Assembly (NCBI GenBank): GCA_944548615.1 | Contig: OX155964.1 | Location: forward strand, 12,368,925 to 12,432,924 | DNA: 64,000 nt | Direction: 5' to 3' | DNA from: Micropterix aruncella | Taxonomy: Eukaryota > Arthropoda > Insecta > Lepidoptera > Micropterigidae | In this document: in pieces, positions 34,536 to 44,799 of the stretch | How the letters are laid out: every line of letters begins with the position of its first letter | Numbering within the stretch: position 1 is the first letter of the stretch | The notes under the pieces: model-generated | Seen by the model: only the letters and a program-made list of their open reading frames with translations | The model's database searches: none | What the model was told of the DNA's origin: nothing | Made by a program: the position numbers and the translations under genes

Positions 34536-35545
34536 CACCTAAAACGGGCGAAACCGCCACCCTATAAAGGTATAACTGTATTGATCGTTCTTTTAACCGT
34601 AACGTGAACGTAGGGACTTGGGGACGAAATAGTTCACCGTCTAGCTACGCCAACATGCCCGTAAGAGACTAACGTCTTACCGCGAGGCACTGTGAAGCGG
34701 GCCGACCTTACTCCGACCTCACATAGCGGGCCGACCTCGCGCCCTTAGATTTGAACGGATTTCTCACAGATTTCTCCGTCCTCCAGTCTGCTCACAGGTC
34801 CGAAGTCGCTTGCGCGGCCTCCACCTGATGTTAGCGGGAGTTTGGGAGTTAATGAGCCCTTGCTGAGTTGGCCACGAAGACTCATTCTGTTCAGGGTTGA
34901 AACACTTACGGGTCAACGCCTATCCGACGGCCTCCACGCATGAAGTGCGAGCCTGGGTAGGACTTTGGCCTTATGGTCAGTTTCCCCTGGGAATCAACCT
35001 TCTGGCGCTCCTGGACGGTCTGCGCACCGTGCGGCGTAAGCCAATCGACTGTGCACTCTGACTAACAGTTAGAGTTTCAAGGCGATAGGTGAGGGCAGCA
35101 AACCCCGCCCACCGCCCGGGCAGTTATAACGACGAGGGTCGTCTTGTCTGCCCGGGATGTCGTGCTACGACAACCCTGCGCGTACCAGAAGGGTAGAACG
35201 CGTAGGGAGTGAAATAGGGTAAACCACCCCCCCCCGTACCGCCCCGAGAACCCATTTATTTATAATAATAAAAGAATTTACAAAGAAAAAATTTACAAAA
35301 TAATACTAAATTTACCATATTCACAAAATAAAATAATAAAACAACAAATAACAAATTTAGGGCCGGTAAGCGGGGTAGAGGACGCTCCAGAAACGATGAT
35401 GGTGGAGGCGCACGGTCAGTGGGCAGGTCTCGGAGCAGCCACGGGGGGGAGGAATCCCTGGATCCTGCAAAGAACGAAACGCCCTTCGGGGCGGCAAAGA
35501 GACGGACACAAAGACGGGCACTTCGGGCTGGAAGTAGCCGCCGAA

Positions 35546-38500
35546 TCACGCCACCAAGGAAGAGGGTACCCCCTGGGGGGTATCCCGAGGCCTCATGCTT
35601 TCCCAAGAAGCCACCCAGTACTCCACAAACTCGCCAAACGACTGGAAGCAGCTCCTACAACTGACCAGATCCGGGTACCAAATCGGAGAGCGCCCAACGC
35701 ACGCGCCCACTGCATCCATCAATTTCTCCCGTGCAGCCGCTAGAATTGGGCAAGACCAAATTACGTGTTCCGCAGTTTGGCGACCATACCCACAGGCGCA
35801 TCGGGGGTCATCGGCAAGTCCAAAGTCAAATAGTTTGGCTCTGAACTCTCCGTGGCCCCCAACCAGCTGCGTGGTATGGTGGTCGAACCGCAGAAACGAA
35901 TTTGCCATCCGCACTGCGACGGACGGGAAAAAGCAATGGGTGAGGCGGCCCGTACCCCCGGCGTCCCATCTAGCCTGCCAGACACGCAAGGACTCCACCC
36001 GAATCAGGCGGGCAAACTCACCAGCTCGGTGCGCCACCGGGTCGATCGACAGGCCATGAAGGACTACCGGCTCGCCCCGGCGGTACCGCGACAACGCTGC
36101 ACGCTCCAGAATCTCCAGGTCAATCGGCAGAACGCCAGCGATGACGGGTAACGCAAGAGTGGACGTCGTTCTGTACGCCCCGGTCAGGGCCACGAGAGGG
36201 ATGTGCTGTCCGCGCAGCAGCGCGACACGCGTCGCCTCAGGAACAGCAGACTCCGTCCAGGCGCGTGCGGCATAAGTCGCACGCGGGACGAAGACGCCCT
36301 TATAGATAGTCATGACCGCCGGGAAACGAATTCCCCAGTCGGCCCGACTCACTCCGCGGAGCGCAAAGAATAGATCCCGGGATTTTTCGGCTGTAATCTT
36401 TGCGTGCGAAAGAAAGGAAAGGGAAGCCGTAAGCGTCACCCCCAGGTATCGAACGGTGGCCGGGAAGGATACCGGGCGACCGTTCATCCTGATGACAGGG
36501 TTCCGCTTAAGATGTCCCTTCAGGAGAAGCGCCTGAGTTTTCGTCGGAGAGAAGGTGAGTCTGTTTCGCTGACCCCATCCGAGGATCAGGTCCAGCGAGT
36601 CAGCCACCCTTCTCTCGACCTCTGCGCGACTCCTGCCGCCCACCAGGAGAAGAGCGTCGTCTGCATAAGCGCTGACGGTGCACCCCTCCGGGTAAGGTAG
36701 ACCGAGGAAATCATCAAAGAGAATGTTCCAAAGGCTAGGACCCAACACTGACCCCTGTGGACAGCCCATGGTCGGGGTTTTGGTGACGCTGGTCGGGCCG
36801 TACCTCAGAGTGACAGATCTGTCTGAAAAGTAGCTCCTCACTACTTTCAACAAATTGTTCGGGCACAGGCGGGCGCGAAGCTTGCATATAAGCATCGGCC
36901 ACCACGCGTTGTCGAATGCACCGGAGATATCCAAAAATACGCCTACCACGTAGCGGCCGTCGTAGTTGCGGACCCAGTTTTTCGAAAACAGGATGGCGTC
37001 CTCCGTGCTTTTCCCTCGGGTAAAGCCAAACTGACGCTCGTTCTGGGGAGACAGAGTCCTCTCCAGCCGTTCGCGCACAAGCACTTCGAGCACCTTACCC
37101 ATTATGGGAAGGAGCGTGATGGGCCTGTACGCTTTCGGATCCGAGCGCGGCTTGTCGTTACCTTTGGGAATCACCCGCAACAGGCCAGCCTTCCAGCATA
37201 ATGGGAAATGACCGTCCCTAATGCATTTCTGCATCAGGACAGTCACCTCCCATCTTGCGAATTCCCACACCCGCTTCACTATATCAGACGTAAAGTTGTC
37301 TATCCCCGGTGCCTTTCTGCGCGATAGCGACCCGATGATGGTGCCGACCTCGTCCGCTGTTACCTCTGACAGATCAGGTACGCGCGAGTCTACGGCAATA
37401 AGCCGCCGTAGCTGCGCGTGGTGGGGATCGTCATTGTCATTCCGATCCGATGGACACAAAGAACCGAGGAGAACTGAAAGAGTGCCTTCGGTGTCAAGAG
37501 GGGCGGAAGTACCCTCGACAATGCTAGAGAGGTAGTTCCCACCCCGCTTGGCACCTTTGTCGATGACGTTCTTCATGTCCCATGGGTTTGCATTCCCAAC
37601 TTCGCTAACCCATGTACGCCAGGAATCAGTCTTGGCACGCCTAATAGCGGCGTGGTAGACGCTCCGAGCCGATCTCAGGGACTCCCGAAGTACCTCAACA
37701 CGCTCAGGGGGAAGAGAACCCCTGCGGACTTCCCCCATGCGGCGGTACGCTTGCCGGAAGCACCTGCGAAGGTCGGATATTTCCGGAGACCACCACGGGG
37801 CCGTAAAGCCGCCGAAGGGCCTCCTCCGACCGAGGACCGACTCGCAGGCCGAGGCAACTGCCTCATGAAGTGGAACACTAAGTGCCTCGGCCGAATTGGA
37901 GTGAGGGGACGGGAACCGGGAGAGCCTCTCACAGAGGGACTCCCCAAAACGGTCCCAGTCCACATCCGAGGTGCGGTACGCCCATTCCGAGGGGGACGGG
38001 GGATTCACACGGCGGCCAATGTCGAAGGTCACTAGTCTATGGTCTGAGGAAGACGACGATTCGTGGACGGTCCAGTTCATCAGCTCCCGGGCGAATCCAG
38101 GGGAGCACAGCGTCAAATCCACATTGCTGGACCCGCCGGGGCCACAGAAGGTCCGGGGCTGCCCGGGGGAGTTGACAATATGCAACCCATAGGTCGCTAT
38201 CAGCTCCTCGACAGCCTCGGCTCTTCCCTTCGCGACCCTGTCCAGGCGGTCCAGGTTGCCGTCGTCGTGCCAGGACGGGGAGCGGGCATTAAAATCGCCC
38301 GCTACCACTACCGGCCGACCCCGAAGAGCGTCAAGGGCCGCGGCGAGTTCAGCAATGTAGGCGTCCACAGCCTCGCCAAACTGGAAGTAGACGCTGATGA
38401 AGTAGCAGTCCACATCGTTGATAACTATGGACGCGCAGGCGAGGTGCTCACTGGAGAGCCGATCCAGGAACAGGGGAGGCGGGAGAGACAAACTCACCGC

Positions 38501-38713
38501 GATCCCTGCCATGGGTCGGCGCCCCTTCTCGAGCACAACGCACCGCCCGTCTATACCCCGGGTTTTACCGAGGAACGTGTACTGCTCCTGCACAAACGCC
38601 ACTCCAATACCCATCGTCTCAAGCGTGCGACCGAATTCGGCCGTTACAGCCCGGCTTCTCTGCAGATTCAGTTGCGCGCAACTTATCATTAGTTGGGGAC
38701 TATGCCCCGCCAT
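35546..38713 (-). CDS. R1-clade ORF2: APE endonuclease plus reverse transcriptase
   Basis: 1055 aa, intact, about the usual length for R1-type ORF2. It nicks target DNA and primes reverse transcription of the element RNA in the nucleus. Endonuclease residues 9-230: N16 (AQLNLQ), E43 (VQEQY), D140/N142 (GDFNARSPSW), D199 (NVDL) and D224-H225 (SSSDH). RT: AYRPITLL near 525, FLDISGAFDNAWW near 594, GCPQGSVLGP near 650 and the catalytic YADD at 683-686. A C-terminal CX1C...HX4C knuckle (CACGYGRQTAEHVIWSC) lies near 970. No RNase H is seen. It starts at an ATG 14 nt upstream of the ORF1 end, so translation probably depends on reinitiation after ORF1. All listed motifs look competent. Confidence 0.93.
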   Translation of the reverse strand: MAGHSPQLMISCAQLNLQRSRAVTAEFGRTLETMGIGVAFVQEQYTFLGKTRGIDGRCVVLEKGRRPMAGIAVSLSLPPPLFLDRLSSEHLACASIVINDVDCYFISVYFQFGEAVDAYIAELAAALDALRGRPVVVAGDFNARSPSWHDDGNLDRLDRVAKGRAEAVEELIATYGLHIVNSPGQPRTFCGPGGSSNVDLTLCSPGFARELMNWTVHESSSSSDHRLVTFDIGRRVNPPSPSEWAYRTSDVDWDRFGESLCERLSRFPSPHSNSAEALSVPLHEAVASACESVLGRRRPFGGFTAPWWSPEISDLRRCFRQAYRRMGEVRRGSLPPERVEVLRESLRSARSVYHAAIRRAKTDSWRTWVSEVGNANPWDMKNVIDKGAKRGGNYLSSIVEGTSAPLDTEGTLSVLLGSLCPSDRNDNDDPHHAQLRRLIAVDSRVPDLSEVTADEVGTIIGSLSRRKAPGIDNFTSDIVKRVWEFARWEVTVLMQKCIRDGHFPLCWKAGLLRVIPKGNDKPRSDPKAYRPITLLPIMGKVLEVLVRERLERTLSPQNERQFGFTRGKSTEDAILFSKNWVRNYDGRYVVGVFLDISGAFDNAWWPMLICKLRARLCPNNLLKVVRSYFSDRSVTLRYGPTSVTKTPTMGCPQGSVLGPSLWNILFDDFLGLPYPEGCTVSAYADDALLLVGGRSRAEVERRVADSLDLILGWGQRNRLTFSPTKTQALLLKGHLKRNPVIRMNGRPVSFPATVRYLGVTLTASLSFLSHAKITAEKSRDLFFALRGVSRADWGIRFPAVMTIYKGVFVPRATYAARAWTESAVPEATRVALLRGQHIPLVALTGAYRTTSTLALPVIAGVLPIDLEILERAALSRYRRGEPVVLHGLSIDPVAHRAGEFARLIRVESLRVWQARWDAGGTGRLTHCFFPSVAVRMANSFLRFDHHTTQLVGGHGEFRAKLFDFGLADDPRCACGYGRQTAEHVIWSCPILAAAREKLMDAVGACVGRSPIWYPDLVSCRSCFQSFGEFVEYWVASWESMRPRDTPQGVPSSLVA

Positions 38714-40050
38714 AGTTCGTGGTGGCTATCTCCCTGTCCACCGCGCGCTGATAGGCCGGACAGCCCGACGAGCCCGTCACGTGAGCTGCTTCCTTTCGCA
38801 GACCCGAGCATGTGGCACACTTGGGGGGTGCCTCCTTAGCAGGGCAAGCCGACCTCTCGTGTCCCTTGCCGGCGCAATGTCCGCAGACTACCTCCTGCGA
38901 GCACTTCCCCTGGGTGTGCCCGAAATTGTGGCAGCGGAAACACCTTACCGCACCGATGTAGTCACGCACTCTGCAAGAGTCCCAGTCCAGGAACACTCTC
39001 CCCTCCGCCACAAGCACCGCTCGCACCGCCGGGTGCACGATCCAAACACTTTGGACGACAGGGCCGTCCCTCTGGCCGAACGCGAACGCCCGGCGGGTCG
39101 AGCCTAGCGCAGTTGATTTATCCACCGAGCAGCGGCCCTCGAGGTTCTGCGACCAAATAAGCTCCTTTATCTCTCCTTCCTTTAGGTCCCGCGGAATGTC
39201 GTGGATAACAATCCGCGGAAATCGACCCTGCGGTTCGACGGCCCTCAGCCCCGCACCGCGAAGTTTCTCGCCCGCGGCCTTCACTCTTTCCAGACCCCCA
39301 GGAGTAGAGGTCTGGACCAGCACGCCGGCCCGAGCAACCTTCCTCACAGTGACCGGTCGGAACCCGTCGGCCGCAGGGTCAAGTGCCTTCAAAAGAGCCG
39401 CTTTGGTCGACTCCGAGGTGGCTGCGGCATCCTCAATCGCAGGGTAAATAATGACCGAGGGCCTCTTAGGAGGCACCTCCCTCATCCGGTTCCCCGCGAC
39501 CTGTAGGTTGATGCCCCTCTTAAGGGCATCCCCATAAGAGGGCGAGGACGAGCTCGGGGGGGAGGCCAGCGAGGGGGCTGGTCTTGCCACCAGTTCCCTC
39601 ACCGAGGCCTCCATCGATCTCATCCCCCCCAGGATCTCATCTGCGATCCCGAGCCGCCCGTGGGCGGCAGCGAGATCGCAGGCAAGCCTGGACACCAGGC
39701 CCAGGATGCCCGCTGTCTCCCCGGCCAGCCTCATCTTCTGGTCTGCCGTTAGGCGGCAGCGGGTCGGGGTATCCCCCTCGCAGGTGATGGCCGCCATACG
39801 GGCCAACGCGTCCTCCACCCCACTTACCGCCAACTTAGCCTCGCTAGCAGGTGGCGGAGTAGACACAGCCACCGCGGGCGCGCGGGAACAAACAGCTCTG
39901 GTAGGTGGGGGGGGCGGTGGCCCTCGCCCCGACGACCGCAGTGTCAGTGTCCGTCTCCCTCTCGCCGTCCTCGTCGCTGCACTCCATGTTAGCTCTTTTG
40001 GCCTTCGGAGGGGTTTTCTTCTTTAGCCTCCTCTTCGCGCGAGTCATCAT
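38700..40050 (-). CDS. R1-clade ORF1 (gag-like, CCHC knuckles) with one frameshift
   Basis: RNA-binding structural protein that would coat element RNA. The open part from 39872 to 38700 (390 codons) carries an RNA-recognition-like middle region and two CX2CX4HX4C knuckles near 311-345 (CFRCHNFGHTQGKC and CGHCAGKGHERSAC). A third, atypical Cys/His group follows (CATC...H...C). The likely true start is ATG at 40050 in another frame: MMTRAKRRLKKKTPPKAKR, a basic then acidic N-terminus. The two frames join in a run of eight C (- strand, 39914-39907) and differ by +1, so one extra base in that run breaks ORF1. It could be a real mutation or a homopolymer error. The stop codon region overlaps the ORF2 ATG. 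Confidence 0.85.
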
Positions 40051-40635
40051 GGCAACCTCCCCTTCTGCACGGCGCGGCGACGCCGGGGCAGCAGCTCGCT
40101 GGGGGGGAAGGGGGGGGCGGCGAGGTCTCGCCACCACCCCCGGACCTCCCACTCACCCGCGAGGGCACTGGCAGGGGCGGGAACGCCCCCGCGCCTCGCC
40201 CAGGGGACACCGCGCCCGAAACCGCCCCCGGCCACCGAACCTCGCGGTGAAGTGGGGGGCGGGGGGCGGGGGGCCGGCGGGGGGGACCGCGGAATGCGCG
40301 GCGACCTCCCGAAGGGATCGCCCCCCCCCGCCCGGATCACTTGCAGCCATCCCCGATTCACGGGGAAAAGTACGAAAATGCGCGCTCGCACTCCGCGCAG
40401 GCACTCCTCCTTGCGAGACACCAGCGCCGACGAAACTGCGGCGCTGCTATGCCGGCCACCTACGCGTGTCACGCCTGCGGGTCTGCGGACACGTGCCCAG
40501 CGTCGCGCACACCAACCGGCCGGAGCACACCGCGTCGCAGCGAAACGAAAGCGTGTGCGCGCCCCTCTCAGATGAATATAAGAAAACTGTTTCCAGGGGC
40601 CAACCCCGGTGGGGTGTAGCGCCGCGGGTCCCATC

Positions 40636-41030
40636 AAACTTGCAGAAGGCAAATTTGCAGACGGCAATCTTGCAGACGGCATTCTTGCAGGCGGCAGTTT
40701 TGCAGAAGGCAATCTTGCAGAAGGCAGTTTTGCAAATGTCAAAATGACCTAACCTAACCTAACAGAAAAACTTAAAACATTTTTTTTAAAATGTTTAGTT
40801 TGATGTATAAAAGTCATCCACTACAAGGATGCCGGTAATTAATGTCACTTCGATTTTAGGGAAAGAAAAACCTAACCTAACCTAACCTAACAGAAAAACT
40901 TAAAAACTGTACTGAAGGTTGCCGCGTGCAAGGTTGCCGCCTGCAAGGTTGCCTCCTGCAAATCTGCCCTCAACAAATTTGGAACTGTCAAAAGTGACAT
41001 TTGTGCAAAATTGCCGCATGCAAAACTGGC
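40636..41030. repeat. 15-bp tandem repeats in two inverted blocks
   Basis: Block 1 (40636-40741) has seven units of the type TTGCAGAAGGCAATC. Block 2 (about 40914-41030) has the complementary type GCAAGGTTGCCGCCT. Because the unit is 15 bp, the frame repeats every five codons, giving pentapeptide-like strings such as LPSARLPSAK on the - strand and RADLQEATLQ in block 2. The blocks lie in the R1 5' region, on either side of the CCTAA runs. Confidence 0.85.
40744..40897. repeat. Duplicated CCTAA-run cassette
   Basis: CCTAACCTAACCTAA-type runs (three units at 40746, four at 40871) are each followed by CAGAAAAACTTAAAA. The two cassettes are about 123 bp apart, separated by unique AT-rich text. 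CCTAA is the complement of the insect telomeric TTAGG unit. Confidence 0.75.
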
Positions 41031-42042
41031 GCCCCCCAGCGCCGCGAACACTGTCCCAGGTGCACGGACACCCAGGCTATCAGATGTCCTGCAGAAACAC
41101 TCACTAACCACGGTTACGGATTTTAAATGCACTTTAAAGCGGAGCAGTTCCAGAGACGTCAGTCAGCGGTGACTGCTCAGCCCGCCGCACTTTGACTAAC
41201 AGTCGGGGGAGTCTGGAAGCAGTACTGTTTCCTATAGAACGGGGGTGGTTGCGGACCTTACGGCGACTGCTCTTGAAACGACCATCGGCTACCCGATCCT
41301 GGGTGAACAGCCGGGCAAAGGACGCTGTGGTCCGCGATAGATTCGGTAAACACCGTTTCACCGCTTCGTAAGGGAGAGGACCGCGCAAGCGACCTCGAAC
41401 TCGTAACCAATCGAGAGACTGGAGTAATCTGGTCACAATTGGAAGTAAGGGCGTGAGTGTAAGCCCGCCGGGTAACACTCCTGGCTATCTCGCGGTTAAG
41501 GCGTTGGCCTCTGACGGGCTTGTGGCGTAGCTAGATGGTGGATTGTTTTGTCCTCAAGTCTTCTGCGCTCTCTCCAGGGAGATAGAACGACTAATCGTTA
41601 AAACTTCGTGAGGTGACGGGCTCGCTCGCTGTAGTCGACAACCCTAGTTGATGTTAGCGGTAATTCAGTTCGGATTTATAGCAAATCGTCTTTCTTATAT
41701 CGATGGGGTGGCCAACGAGCCGTTTTAAGAGTAACTGACATCAGGTCAACAACCGCCCTCGCTGCTAAGTAAACGCATAAGAGCATTTCCAGGCCCCTCT
41801 CGCCGGGTTATATATATGCCTGAGTACACAGTCGATTAGATGACGCCGCACGATGCGCAACCGCCCAACAGCGCCCGTAGGTCATCCCCGAGAGGAACTG
41901 ATCCACCAGCCGTGACAGGGGAACAGAGTCCTTTCCAGGCTCGACCCTCTACGAGGAGGCTACCGGATGGGGATTGAACCGTGAGTCGAGCTGACCCACG
42001 CGAGCGGATCTTAGCTCAACTACACAGACACCATTAAATGGG

Positions 42043-42261
42043 GGTTTCAACTATTACATGGATATTTTTTTTCACTATTCAACTCTTAAATTATTTTTGA
42101 TCCGCTGGCATGCACTAGATGAACCACTGTGCGCCGCCTTCGTGTGTCTCCAGACCAAAGCTTCTCAAAATATTCAAGACGGTCAATGAGGCAGCAAATC
42201 GTTTAAAAAAACTGCGTTTAATTTGAGGTTTGGAATTCCTACATTTTAACAATACAATAGA
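42043..42261. other. Short unassigned spacer
   Basis: AT-rich with no recognisable content. Confidence 0.5.
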
Positions 42262-43067
42262 CTAACACCCGAATCTATAGTCGAGTATCGATCATTACTC
42301 GAGTACCGAGCAGTACTCGAGTATTACATGAGTACCAGTTTTCATTTTATAGTAGAGCATTCAGAAGGCGAGTAATACTCGACTATTACTCAGAGCTGAG
42401 TATCCGTCTGGCGATACTTGAGAGGTACTCGGCTTGGAGCTGTTAAAACTTCTCGTTTATATGCATTTATTATTGTATTTACGTATTATTTCGTGAAATG
42501 GCGGAGTTTCTACATCAGCTGGAGGAAATTGAGAGAATATTCGTGGTCGGTGGTACGGCAGCACGCTCTCGAGGGCACAATTGGTTTTCTCCTTATCGAA
42601 GTCCAAATAAAACGCAGAAGCCGACATGAGGGCGTTACGCGAAAAATCAGGATAGGTGATTCTTACGCGCGCTTTGAAAGAATTCATGAAGTTAGAATCG
42701 ATCTGTCAAATCGGGGCGACAACAAATTGACGTTTTTTTAAATCACCGGCTATGAATTAAAATAGATGATTAAATTCATATTTTATAAAAAAAACAACAA
42801 TAAAATGGGTATAAATAGTCTCTGTAAATCTTCATTATAATTTTAGATGTAAAATAAAAGACTAGTAATTTGTTTTCGAATAAAATACGAAATATTTAAT
42901 CTTCCCCGTATTTTCCCCTCTACTCGAGTATTGCTCAGCTGAGTAGATGAACGATATTCGACTATAAAACGCATTTAATGCTTAAGTACTACTTGGCACC
43001 TGAGTAATACTTGGTTGAGTTAAGACTTAAGTAATGGTCAATACTCGACTATAGATTCGAGTGTTAG
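42262..43067. mobile_element. 806-bp element with ~140-bp TIRs rich in TACTCGAGTA-like motifs
   Basis: CTAACACCCGAATCTATAGT at the left pairs with ACTATAGATTCGAGTGTTAG at the right, and similarity extends well inward. Both arms are studded with ACTCGAGTA and GAGTAATACT repeats, which look like arrayed binding sites. The interior has a 107-codon frame (42418-42741) without a recognised domain. The target duplication is unclear. Confidence 0.75.
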
Positions 43068-44799
43068 GCTTCGTTAATGACAAAAAAAGATGTTGAAAAA
43101 ACTACAAATTACTAGACCATCAAATGACGTAATATTTCATGTGTTGGATAATTTATAAAAATAATACATATGAGTAATAATAATAATACATATGAGATAT
43201 TATCTAATAAATTATTATCTCCCCTGTAAATGCAGATTTATTTTGCCTGATTTTATACAGTGAAAAATCGTTTAGTTTCGTCCACTCGTCTTCACTGTCA
43301 TCTAACAAGATCCCTAGAGATATGTACGGGGAGGCGGGGCAGATACGTACAAGGGGCACATCGGTACACCTTCGATATTTTAATAACCGGAAACGGCACA
43401 CTAGGCGTGACAAAAACAATCACATTTATAGTGTATGTAGTTTAAATTACTTTCTGTCAAAACTATTTATTATTCTAGAATAAAAAACGCTCAGTTTAAA
43501 GATAAATGAGTTAGCAATATTTAACTCTAAATGCCATGAAAATATCACTTGCAGTTTAGAAGTAGTTACGTAATTAAAGTTGAAAACAACTTCATTACAA
43601 TAAAAAAAAAATTTGTATAGTATTTTATGTTCAAAATTTTTTTTAAACGCTCAGATTGAAGTTTATATACTAATGCTACTAATGCGGCCAAAAGCTACAT
43701 GAAGCATAATTTTGTGGCCTGGTTGTGAGAACACGAAAAAGAATTTTAATACAATTATGCCGGATTTTAAAAACCCGGTCCTTAAGCTATCATTTCGCCA
43801 AATCGAAATTGGTAAATTATTTCCATATTAATTGTAAATTATCTTTTTTCTGTTACTGTTTTCCAAAAAAATAAAAACGAGCGAGATTTGTCTTCAGTTT
43901 TTGAAAAACCTAGAAATGATTCTCAATATTAAAAAATAATATTTACACCAGCGTATGGTCTATTTGCATTGCACCAAGGCAGTTTTTGGAACTTCCATAC
44001 AAAAAATTTAAGAAAAAAATATTTCAAATTACGTAATTTCCAGAAATGTTATGGCCAAACATTATTTTTTTTCTATTTATTAAATATGCTTTTGAAAGAT
44101 GTAAAATATAACACTGTGATCATAAGTTATTTTATTATTGTAATCTAATTTTTACTTTGTAAAAAACTATTCATTTGATAATTTATTATATTATAATTGA
44201 AAAGCCAAATCGACTATATTAGACGACGCGCGAAGCCGAAATCGTCAATCTTAATTGGCCACTGCCAACGGTGGGACGTATTCACATGTCGCCGCGGTAT
44301 ATACATCTTTATGTATATATCGAAAGCTCGCGGGCGCGTGGCATTGCAAAAGGACTAAATTTTTAGTCGCGTCAACTCGGAAGGGAGCCTTAAATGCAGA
44401 TGCCGTGATTTTAATGAAGAAGTCTGATTTTATATAGTGAAGAATCGTTTAGTTTTGTCCACTCGTCTTCACTGTTATCTAACAAGATCCATAGAGATAT
44501 GTATGGGTTCTTCTTTTACTGATCATAAATAAATTACATACCTAATACATAATAAAATAAATCTTCGTGAACCATTGGTTTAGCGGTAAGAAGTGTCATG
44601 GACGGCAAGTCAAGGAGCGCGAACGACATATCCGAGTCTCGTGGAAGGCGCGTGGAAATAAAACGAAATTAGTTTGGATTTTTTCACGAGGCGACGCCGA
44701 CGCCCTGCGCCAAGCCGCATTTACCTCCATGTACCGTACCCACGGTCGCATCCACCATGTCCAATTCACCTGTTTCAGGGGTGTCAAAAGTAATATGTA
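43068..44799. other. Unassigned DNA with one repeated ~85-bp segment
   Basis: About 43250-43330 and 44425-44510 share TGATTTTATAYAGTGAARAATCGTTTAGTTT-type text and GTCCACTCGTCTTCACTGT. On the - strand the first copy could encode DDSEDEWTKLNDF, an acidic stretch of unknown origin. The rest is AT-rich with no gene. Confidence 0.5.

Larger units (their letters stand above)
35070..41187 (-). mobile_element. R1-clade non-LTR retrotransposon, apparently full length (6.1 kb)
   Basis: It is flanked by GCACTCTGACTAACAGT (35053-35069) and GCACTTTGACTAACAGT (41188-41204), a 17-bp duplication with one change. Order on the - strand: 5' region with 15-bp repeats and CCTAA runs (41187-40051), ORF1, ORF2 overlapping it by 14 bp, and a ~475-bp 3' UTR containing nine consecutive C on the + strand near 35227. 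Two overlapping ORFs, gag-like CCHC knuckles, an APE endonuclease and no RNase H are the R1-clade plan. R1-clade elements are often target-specific; here the target is repeat X. Confidence 0.87.
34839..41648 (-). mobile_element. Inner repeat X copy (-) with 12-bp target duplication, interrupted by R1
   Basis: It is flanked by perfect TGATGTTAGCGG copies (34827-34838 and 41649-41660). On the - strand it starts about AGGGTTGTCGACTACAGCGA, passes the 5' and central landmarks to 41188, and continues after the R1 insert from 35069 to 34839, ending in CATTAACTCCCAAACTC. Without R1 it is about 675 bp. A staggered-cut duplication shows that X itself is a mobile element. There is no poly(A) tail and there are no long TIRs. 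Confidence 0.8.
34536..42042 (+). mobile_element. Outer repeat X copy (+), interrupted by a second X
   Basis: The 5' part (34536-34838) carries AAAACGGGCGAAACCGCC and GGTCCGAAGTCGCTTGCGCG and stops at TGATGTTAGCGG. The 3' part resumes at 41649 with the same TGATGTTAGCGG followed by TAATTCAGTTCGGATTTATA and runs to about 42042. Removing the insert restores a ~680-bp X like the copy at 26828-27510. Outer boundaries are approximate. Confidence 0.75.

Noticed and set aside
37652..38692. Several + strand frames of 100-230 codons inside the R1 element
   Set aside because: They are antisense shadows of ORF2 and ORF1, which have all the catalytic motifs.
40047..40747. Pentapeptide-repeat-like protein frames in the R1 5' region
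   Set aside because: A 15-bp DNA repeat automatically yields a five-residue periodicity in several frames on both strands. Nothing shows that one of them is translated.
44567..44640. tRNA-like A box (TTGGTTTAGCGGTAAG)
   Set aside because: No matching B box or acceptor stem is found within 90 bp. A tRNA-derived SINE is possible but unsupported.
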